DNA of 7,922 bases. It comes from Bacteroidales bacterium (GTDB lineage Bacteria; Bacteroidota; Bacteroidia; Bacteroidales; VadinHA17). Positions within the stretch are counted from its first letter, which is position 1; every line of letters begins with the position of its first letter. Under the pieces are notes generated by a model. The model saw only the letters and a program-made list of their open reading frames with translations, did not search any database and was not told the DNA's origin. The DNA lies in the NCBI GenBank assembly GCA_017882245.1, contig JADGPV010000219.1, positions 1-7,922 of the forward strand, given 5' to 3'. Shown piece after piece: positions 1-5,483 of the stretch. The position numbers were made by a program, and so were the translations under genes.

Positions 1-1
1 G

Positions 2-979
2 CATGCCGCCCGGGGGATAAAAAGCGTTAACCCCGCGTACAAAGTGGGCGGCCCTGCTACTGCAGGAGCAGCATGGGTTCCTGATATGATCCGGTTTTGA
101 GGGGAAAACTCTGTTCCGATCGATTTTATCTCCACACATACCTATGGGGTGAAGCAGGGTCACCTCGACGAATCCGGAACTTCAGGAACGATTCTCGACA
201 AAGCTGAATGGGCTGTCAGCGGTGATGTTATCAATTCGCGGAAACAGATTGAGAACTCAACCATGCCCTCTCTTGAACTACACTATACAGAGTGGAGCTC
301 ATCATATACACCGTCTGACCCTATTCATGACAGCTACCACCAGGCGCCATACATTCTTGAAAAGCTGAAACAGGTGGGCGATGCCGCCAACTCCATGTCC
401 TATTGGGTATTCACCGATATTTTTGAAGAGGCCGGCCCACGGTTCACTCCTTTTCACGGCGGATTTGGATTAATGAATTACCAGGGAATCAAAAAACCCG
501 CATACTATGCATACAGTTTTTTAAACAGGCTGGGCGAAACAGAACTAACTAATGCCGACAGTTCCTCATGGGTCTGTAAAAGCGAAAAAGGTGATCTTCA
601 GGTATTGTTCTGGGACTATACCTATACACACCCCGGCGATTCAGTTCTTAACCAGATGTTTTATGCCAGGGATTTACCGTCGAAAACAAAAGGGAAAATA
701 TCCGTCGAAATAAATAATATACCCCTGGGAAGCTATACCCTCGAAATTTACAGGATTGGCTACAGGGTAAATGACCCCTATTCTGAATACTTATCCATAG
801 GGAAGCCGAAGCAGTTGACGAAACAACAGGTTGAAACTCTGAAACAACAAAACAACGGATTGCCAATTTCAACGGAAACTGTCGTCATCAATGGAGAACA
901 ACACTTCAGGAGAGAGATAAACATTAATGAAAATGATGTTTACCTGTTGAGCTTTCAAAAAAAGAATTCCCTGCAATGA
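2..979 (+). pseudogene. GH39-type beta-xylosidase-like glycosidase, C-terminal part, broken by in-frame TGA
   Basis: The frame reads HAARGIKSVNPAYKVGGPAT..WVPDMIRF, then TGA (98-100), then GENSVPIDFISTHTYG and on to the stop at 977-979. This pattern resembles the C-terminal half of GH39 retaining glycosidases (beta-xylosidase or alpha-iduronidase fold, plant polysaccharide breakdown). The HYTEWSS segment (Glu codon 290-292) is the likely catalytic nucleophile; the acid/base Glu would lie upstream, off the window. The C-terminus (ENDVYLLSFQKK) looks like a natural beta-sandwich end. Because the frame is the same on both sides of the TGA, this is a single nonsense substitution rather than a frameshift. 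Translation could restart at GTG 149, but that product would lack part of the barrel. A sequencing error or natural stop readthrough remain alternatives. The family call is good; substrate is unknown. Confidence 0.8.
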
Positions 980-1485
980 AAAGAAGTTATATGAACCCTT
1001 ATCTGGCAGGAATCCTGCTCGGTATAGTACTCCTCACGGCGATGGTTGTTTCAGGCCGGGGTCTCGGTGCAAGCGGCGGCTATAAATATTGCGTCGTTTC
1101 AATAGTCGGTGCTGTCGATCCTCCTCATGTCGAAAATTCAGAATACTATTCAAAGTATTTTGAAAACGGTAAAAAACCACTGACAAACTGGCTTACGCTG
1201 GAGATATTCGGGGTGGTTGCAGGCGGCTTTATTTCAGGTGCTGTCTCAGGAAGACTAAAACTTAAAGTTGAAAAGTCTCCGAAGATATCTGTCACCCGTA
1301 GACTGATCTTTGCATTTCTCGGCGGAGTGTTGTTTGTCTACGGAGGTCAGCTCGCAAGGGGATGTACCAGCGGAGCGGCATTATCCGGCATGGCTGTCCT
1401 CTCACTCGCAGGATTCGTAACAATGATCGCCATCTTCGGCTCAGCTTATGTCTTTGCATGGATCTTCAGGAAAAACTGGATCTGA
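976..1485 (+). CDS. YeeE/YedE-family membrane protein, first half (sulfur/thiosulfate transport family)
   Basis: This 169-residue protein has a characteristic opening, NPYLAGILLGIVLLTAM..GRGLGASGG (residues 7-35). It has hydrophobic segments near 8-26, 73-92, 108-126 and 138-163, and the family's RGCTSGAALSG motif (128-138). These identify the YeeE/YedE (Sulf_transp) family, whose characterised member TsuA imports thiosulfate using conserved cysteines. Two cysteines are visible: C39 in GYKYC and C130 in ARGCTSG. At about half the size of a full-length YeeE/YedE protein it presumably pairs with the next gene. Its ATG overlaps the upstream glycosidase stop (ATGA). A second start at 991 (MNPYL) is equally plausible, and neither has a clear Shine-Dalgarno. 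The family is firm; the transported species is inferred. Confidence 0.9.
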   Translation: MKRSYMNPYLAGILLGIVLLTAMVVSGRGLGASGGYKYCVVSIVGAVDPPHVENSEYYSKYFENGKKPLTNWLTLEIFGVVAGGFISGAVSGRLKLKVEKSPKISVTRRLIFAFLGGVLFVYGGQLARGCTSGAALSGMAVLSLAGFVTMIAIFGSAYVFAWIFRKNWI

Positions 1486-1492
1486 TAAGCCA

Positions 1493-1520
1493 CAAATCTC
1501 AAATCTCAAATCTCAAATCT
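1493..1520 (+). repeat. Tandem heptamer repeat (CAAATCT)x4
   Basis: Four perfect, uninterrupted copies of CAAATCT lie at 1493-1499, 1500-1506, 1507-1513 and 1514-1520, in the 68-nt gap between the two YeeE/YedE half-genes. The array is not a multiple of 3 in unit size and lies outside both reading frames. It could vary in length by replication slippage and so alter spacing between the two genes. No hairpin potential is evident. Confidence 0.95.
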
Positions 1521-1553
1521 TATAATTAATGAATCAAATTAACAACAATTGAA

Positions 1554-2159
1554 ATGGCTCCACTTTCATCATATTTTGCATTCCCGGAATGGTTGAATAT
1601 GCTAACCGCTTTTCTGATCGGGATCGGTTTTGGATTTGCCCTTGAACAGGCAGGTTTTTCTTCGAGCCGAAAACTGGCAGGAATGTTCTACGGATATGAC
1701 ACCACCGTGATTAAAGTCTTCTTTACTGCTGCTATTGTTGCTCTGATCGGATCACAATTCCTCAGTTACTTCGGATTACTTAACCTGAATCAGGTATATG
1801 TAAATGAGTTTTATGTAACTGCATCTATTGTAGGTGGAGTAATAATGGGGGCAGGCTTCATCATGGGCGGATTTTGCCCGGGCACCGGCCTATGTGCCAT
1901 GTCCATCGGCAAAATTGATGCTATGGCGTTTGTCGCAGGAGGATTTGCAGGTGCATTTCTCTTCACCGAAACTTATCCGCTGATTGAAGGTATGGCCAAT
2001 GCCCGGTACAAAGGACCAGTGAAGATCAATGAATCGCTGGGTCTCTCTCCCGGACTTTTTACTCTTATCTTGGTAGCTGCAGCTGTGGCTATGTTCTGGA
2101 TCGCAGAGCTGGCCGAAAAGAAATTTGCACGGCCGGAAATAACAAACGACTTAAAATGA
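1554..2159 (+). CDS. YeeE/YedE-family membrane protein, second half (sulfur/thiosulfate transport family)
   Basis: This 201-residue protein carries the other family signatures: GFGFALEQAGFSSSRKLAG (25-43) and GGFCPGTGLCAMSIGKIDA (106-123). About five to six hydrophobic segments are visible (around 14-30, 52-75, 86-105, 122-140, 165-186), with a short charged tail. C108 and C114 in the FCPGTGLC motif fit the conserved cysteines proposed to relay thiosulfate in TsuA-type permeases. Together with the previous gene it would make one complete permease from two polypeptides. In some bacteria the smaller partner of such split pairs is classed separately (DUF6691/PmpB-like). The start follows an AT-rich leader (aacaattgaaATG) without a Shine-Dalgarno. 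The next gene begins 6 nt after the stop, so they are very likely cotranscribed. Inner-membrane location is inferred from hydrophobicity. Confidence 0.9.
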   Translation: MAPLSSYFAFPEWLNMLTAFLIGIGFGFALEQAGFSSSRKLAGMFYGYDTTVIKVFFTAAIVALIGSQFLSYFGLLNLNQVYVNEFYVTASIVGGVIMGAGFIMGGFCPGTGLCAMSIGKIDAMAFVAGGFAGAFLFTETYPLIEGMANARYKGPVKINESLGLSPGLFTLILVAAAVAMFWIAELAEKKFARPEITNDLK

Positions 2160-2165
2160 CCCTGT

Positions 2166-2777
2166 ATGATTATAAGAAAAGAGTTCTCCGTATTGCTCCT
2201 TCTGCTAAGCCTGATCCTGGCATTACTGCCTCTCACAGCAAATCGCTCTTTTACTGCAAAACCCGACAAGCTCCTCTCAGATGTCCTGAATGAGGATGCT
2301 TCATTCACTGTTGATCAGGTTGCAGAATTCATAATTAGGGAAGACAACACTGTCCAGCTGATAGATCTGAGGTCGCCTGAGGAGTTCAGAAAACAGGCTA
2401 TTCCCGGAGCTGTTAATATCCCCTACCCTGAATTCGTTACCAAGGACCCGGAGATATGGCTCGGTAATAAAAACGTCAGGAACATCTTTTATTCTGCCGG
2501 AGATATCGAGTCGGATTATGCCCTTGTCTATGCCAGGGGACTTGGATATGATAACAGTTATGTCATGGCAGGTGGTGTAACGGAATGGATAAGGACAGTC
2601 ATGGAAACGAAGTTCACCGGCGACAGGATAACAGCAAGGGAAAATGCTTTGTTTGAAACAAGAAGACGTGCCGGAGAGATGTTTACCGAACTGAACAGTC
2701 TTCCCGACAGCCTTAAAATGAAGTTTCTCGAATCGAAGAAATTCTCTGCAAAGAAGCTTGATGGCGGATGCGAATAG
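2166..2777 (+). CDS. Membrane-anchored rhodanese-like protein, Ser in place of catalytic Cys, C-terminal GGCE
   Basis: This 203-residue protein has an N-terminal hydrophobic segment (8-25) acting as membrane anchor or signal peptide. A rhodanese-like domain follows at about 48-145: TVDQVAEFI, QLIDLRSPEEF (64-74), IPGAVNIPY, and GGVTEW (136-141). The active loop, expected to start with Cys after a hydrophobic strand, reads FYSAGDIESD, with S110 at the cysteine position, so classical sulfurtransferase activity is unlikely. After the domain comes a charged helical tail (about 150-198) ending KKLDGGCE. C202 is the only cysteine in the whole protein. It sits 6 nt after the second permease half and 23 nt before another degenerate rhodanese. 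A sulfane-sulfur binding or scaffolding role beside the permease is inferred. The domain call is firm; activity is unknown. Confidence 0.88.
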   Translation: MIIRKEFSVLLLLLSLILALLPLTANRSFTAKPDKLLSDVLNEDASFTVDQVAEFIIREDNTVQLIDLRSPEEFRKQAIPGAVNIPYPEFVTKDPEIWLGNKNVRNIFYSAGDIESDYALVYARGLGYDNSYVMAGGVTEWIRTVMETKFTGDRITARENALFETRRRAGEMFTELNSLPDSLKMKFLESKKFSAKKLDGGCE

Positions 2778-2800
2778 TAAAATGATTAAACAGAAAAGCA

Positions 2801-3214
2801 ATGAAATTTATTAAGCAATACTGGCTCGTCTTGCCATTATTTATGCTCGCGGTTATATTGGTGCTTAACAGGACCTTCAGTCAGAAGAATTTCAGATATG
2901 ATGCCGTAAAATGGGCAGAGCCTTCAGCTACCGGCTCAAACATCCTTACCGAAGATCAGATAGCGACCCTGAGCGGTGAAATACTGCTGATCAGCCTTGG
3001 AAATGAAGCATCGATCGATAGACAGTTCCAGGGTAATACCATGAATATTAATCCTGAATCGATACTTGAAAAAACTAATCTCATGCGAATAAGAAAGAAC
3101 AACGGTCCTGTCATCCTATATTCCGGTGACAACTCTGTGTCAGCCAGAGTTTGGATGGTTCTCAGTGAGATGGGTATGAAAAATATCTATATTCTCAAAA
3201 AAATTCCGGCCTGA
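2801..3214 (+). CDS. Small membrane-anchored degenerate rhodanese-like protein without cysteine
   Basis: The 137-residue product starts with one transmembrane or signal segment (YWLVLPLFMLAVILVL, 7-22). It then has a reduced rhodanese-like core: LTEDQIATLSGEILLISLG (49-67), NTMNINPESI (79-88), GPVILYSGDNSVSARVWMVL (102-121) and MGMKNIYIL (124-132). The strand-loop-helix at 102-121 matches the rhodanese active-site region, with S108 where the cysteine should be. There are no cysteines at all. The protein stops right after the NIYIL strand and lacks the usual GG..W ending, so the domain is minimal. It is the last gene of the + operon, and its stop codon lies inside the downstream hairpin. It could be a structural or binding partner of the preceding rhodanese-like protein. 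The fold is assigned by pattern only. Confidence 0.75.
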   Translation: MKFIKQYWLVLPLFMLAVILVLNRTFSQKNFRYDAVKWAEPSATGSNILTEDQIATLSGEILLISLGNEASIDRQFQGNTMNINPESILEKTNLMRIRKNNGPVILYSGDNSVSARVWMVLSEMGMKNIYILKKIPA

Positions 3215-3233
3215 TATTGTTGCCAGGCCGGAA
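3197..3233 (-). terminator. Rho-independent terminator for the minus-strand lipoprotein operon
   Basis: TTCCGGCCTG (3204-3213) and CAGGCCGGAA (3224-3233) form a perfect 10-bp GC-rich stem with a 10-nt loop. Seven A residues (3197-3203) flank it on the left, so a - strand transcript has stem plus U7, a textbook intrinsic terminator 25 nt past the tandem-rhodanese stop. On the + strand there is no T-tract after the stem, so it would act only weakly there. The left arm contains the + gene's stop codon (3212-3214). Confidence 0.88.
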
Positions 3234-3258
3234 CTTCATGATAAGGATATCCTGTATA

Positions 3259-4308
3259 TTATTTTACTACCGGAAATTCGTTTGATTCAGCAAGTGTGAA
3301 CGGCAGCCACGATAAGGTACTTTTTTCCTTTACCATCTTATCATACATAAAGCTGTTGTTCCCATACTTCAGCGTTCTCGCATCATAGCCGAATAGCCTG
3401 AGGAATGCAGTCGCAAAGCTTGAATTATGTCCGGTACCGCAATAGATCACCACGGTTTTGTCAATCGGGATTGTGGCCATCATGTCAGTGAATCCCAGTG
3501 TTGATTCAGGTTTGTATCTTACAGCACCCGGGATGTGACCATCATCATATTTATCCTTTCGCTCAAGGTTAATTATGAAGTATTTTTTAGGATCACTGAA
3601 GATCTCATCTGCCGTGATCAGGATATCTCCGGTACCGTCTGCAAAGAGCTTTTTAAATCTTGCATCCCCGATTTCCTTTCCTGTTGAAAGGCCGGTTTTA
3701 AGCTCCGGCATACTTACGGGTTTCGGAGTCTCATTGGCAGTAATTTCCAGACGGTCTTCGTATTTACCTGATACACCCTTCAGCCAGCCCTCCTCCGCAT
3801 ATCTCTTATTCCATCCGCACATCCCCCATCGCATGGCATAAACATTGCCATATCCCATCATCCTGAGCAGTGCCGTGGTATAGCTTGATGTCTGACCATC
3901 TTCACAGACCAGTACTATTTTATCGAATTCAAAAGGCTTGATGCCGGTTTCAAAATATTCCGGCAGCTCTCCGAATTTTTTATTTACAGCACCACTAATA
4001 TGACCTCCTGAATACAGTTCCGGAGACCGCAGGTCCACGATCAGATTGTTTTTTCCCAGTTCTGCATTTACAACAGATGCTTTAATAAGGCTTGGGAAGT
4101 ACTGGCTATTGACATAATCACCATTCTCTTCCAGGTCTTTAAGCAAAAGCAGGGTTTCCTGACCAATAACTGGTGAAGCAGCGGTTTCCTTAACGGCCTC
4201 CTGCTTCTTTTCAGTTTTCTTTCCTGTGCAACTCAATGCAAAAGCAGCAAGAACTGCAAAGAAAAGAGCATAAATACATAGTCTTTTACTCATGATCTGG
4301 CTGGGCAT
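3259..4308 (-). CDS. Tandem-rhodanese lipoprotein (two rhodanese domains, both with loop Cys)
   Basis: The 349-residue protein has a lipoprotein signal peptide ending at FALSC (C27), then a Lys/Glu-rich linker. Two rhodanese domains follow. Domain 1 (about 73-178) has LIVDLRSPELYSGGHISGAV and the loop VLVCEDGQTSS with C135. Domain 2 (about 228-325) has FIINLERKDKYDDGHIPGAV and the loop VIYCGTGHNSS with C290. Unlike the two + strand rhodanese-like proteins, both catalytic cysteines are present. An extra C164 lies in RWGMCGW, where GG..W usually closes domain 1. It should be lipid-anchored and face the periplasm, handling thiosulfate or other sulfane sulfur. The start at 4308 is 5 nt after the upstream stop; an internal ATG at 4293 (MSKRLCIY) gives a more typical signal peptide and may be the true start. 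Confidence 0.9.
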   Translation of the reverse strand: MPSQIMSKRLCIYALFFAVLAAFALSCTGKKTEKKQEAVKETAASPVIGQETLLLLKDLEENGDYVNSQYFPSLIKASVVNAELGKNNLIVDLRSPELYSGGHISGAVNKKFGELPEYFETGIKPFEFDKIVLVCEDGQTSSYTTALLRMMGYGNVYAMRWGMCGWNKRYAEEGWLKGVSGKYEDRLEITANETPKPVSMPELKTGLSTGKEIGDARFKKLFADGTGDILITADEIFSDPKKYFIINLERKDKYDDGHIPGAVRYKPESTLGFTDMMATIPIDKTVVIYCGTGHNSSFATAFLRLFGYDARTLKYGNNSFMYDKMVKEKSTLSWLPFTLAESNEFPVVK

Positions 4309-4313
4309 TTCAA

Positions 4314-5375
4314 TTACTTAGCAACAGGTACCCTGTCCTTGTCAAATCTGATCGTTTCAGTGCGCTTACCCTTCTCGTCATATTTGAATTCAGTGATGGC
4401 AACACCATCATCAGGACTATTAATAATATTCCTGTCCTTGTCCATGTTCCTTGTTTCAATTAAGGCCCCATGCTTATCATAAGTATTTTGTGTCACAGGC
4501 ACACTTTTGCCACCGACATATTCATTGTCCTGGTCAAATACTGAAGTTTCCAGTACATACCCGTTCTCATCATATTTACTTACTCTCCTGGACCAGCCCC
4601 AGTACAGATTTGACATCTGTCCTGTCGCATTATAAACTGAAAAACTCCTGACATCGCCATATTCATCCGGGTCAAATTCAAAATACGAAACACCGATATC
4701 GCCACAGTTCTCAGCTGTACAGTTATATAGGGTATCTGCCATATAATTGGCCATTCTCAGGACATAACCCTTGTCGTTATAAGCAAACCTGAGTTCATAG
4801 AAAGGACAGAAAGGATTCATTATAGTCTCTACGTTTGCCAGGTTATATCTTTTTTCCTGCACCATGCCGTCAGGGAGTACAACCCAAACGTATGAATGGA
4901 TCTTGTTCCGGTCTTCAACCGGCTGTCCTTCTTTGTTGAAAAATTTAAGGCCTTTCCGGGTACCACCCTCATCCAGAGTATACTCATAGGTAAAAACCCC
5001 ACCCCATTCTTTAGGCTGGTTGTTCTCATCAAAGAAGTGCTTAATCTGTTTGTTGTCTGAATATTCGTAGGTTATTTTTGCTCCTCCCATTGAGGAATAC
5101 CCGAGCAGTTGATCCCCTCTGACAAATTCAACTGACAGAAGACGACCAGTATTGTCATAGTTGAACTTATAGCTATTGATATCTTTAGCCTCTTCAGGAG
5201 TTAACTTGCGTGATCCCCTTTCAGTGTCGTACGGGGTTTCGCTGAACAGGAGGTTCCTGTAATAAATGGTTCCGGTATTAATGCTTTTCTTTGCTGGAGC
5301 CTGGTTACAGGCCGGTAATCCTGCAATTATCAATGTTACCACACCCAATAGCAATGCTGTTTTTCTCAATTTCAT
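4314..5375 (-). CDS. Lipoprotein with YD-like repeats, function unknown
   Basis: The 353-residue protein starts with a signal peptide and lipobox GLPAC (C23), so it is probably a lipoprotein. The mature part holds about seven diverged repeats of roughly 21-25 residues, with the pattern Y-x-Y-D-x-x-G-x-x-x-x-x-x-x-F-D-x-x-x-x-x. Clear copies begin near 70, 103, 130, 198, 267, 298 and 330, for example KYDENGYVLETSVFDQDNEY and KYDEKGKRTETIRFDKDRVP. These resemble RHS/YD-type or toxin_WG-like beta repeats, which form extended beta structures and may bind proteins or glycans. Additional cysteines occur at 190, 219 and 224 (YNCTAENC). It is first in a two-gene operon with the tandem rhodanese 5 nt downstream, suggesting a shared envelope role. 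I do not recognise a named family. Confidence 0.8.
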   Translation of the reverse strand: MKLRKTALLLGVVTLIIAGLPACNQAPAKKSINTGTIYYRNLLFSETPYDTERGSRKLTPEEAKDINSYKFNYDNTGRLLSVEFVRGDQLLGYSSMGGAKITYEYSDNKQIKHFFDENNQPKEWGGVFTYEYTLDEGGTRKGLKFFNKEGQPVEDRNKIHSYVWVVLPDGMVQEKRYNLANVETIMNPFCPFYELRFAYNDKGYVLRMANYMADTLYNCTAENCGDIGVSYFEFDPDEYGDVRSFSVYNATGQMSNLYWGWSRRVSKYDENGYVLETSVFDQDNEYVGGKSVPVTQNTYDKHGALIETRNMDKDRNIINSPDDGVAITEFKYDEKGKRTETIRFDKDRVPVAK

Positions 5376-5469
5376 AATATTACTTTTAAAGGTTTGTCTA
5401 TTATTTCTGATAGATGTTTATCCGTTCTTCCTTACGTTTTAATGAATTGTACAATACATGTTCTTCCGG

Positions 5470-5477
5470 CAAAGATA
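5470..5477 (-). promoter_or_regulatory. Candidate Bacteroidetes-type -7 box for the lipoprotein operon
   Basis: On the - strand the sequence reads TTGTTATCTTTGCC, containing TATCTTTG, an exact match to the Bacteroidetes -7 consensus TAnnTTTG. No convincing TTTG -33 element is seen at the expected spacing. It lies about 95 nt upstream of the YD-repeat lipoprotein start and just after the flavin oxidoreductase stop, giving a leader of roughly 85-90 nt. A 10-bp palindrome (ATTGTACAAT, 5446-5455) falls inside that leader. Confidence 0.5.
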
Positions 5478-5483
5478 ACAACA

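Noticed and set aside
98..100. TGA read as selenocysteine or reassigned to Trp
   Set aside because: Other genes here end in TGA, no obvious hairpin follows it, and GH39 enzymes are not known selenoproteins; nonsense mutation or error is simpler.
1493..1520. CRISPR-like repeat
   Set aside because: The 7-nt units are directly adjacent with no spacers.
1521..1526. TATAAT as a -10 promoter for the second permease half
   Set aside because: Bacteroidota mainly use TAnnTTTG-type promoters, and AT-rich DNA gives this hexamer readily; there is no matching upstream element.
2301..2801. 166-residue open frame on the - strand
   Set aside because: It is antisense to the rhodanese-like gene, has no recognisable domain, and the + frame has clear family motifs.
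3244..3253. Palindrome AGGATATCCT between the convergent genes
   Set aside because: It has no loop or T-tract and is short enough to be chance; the nearby hairpin explains termination.
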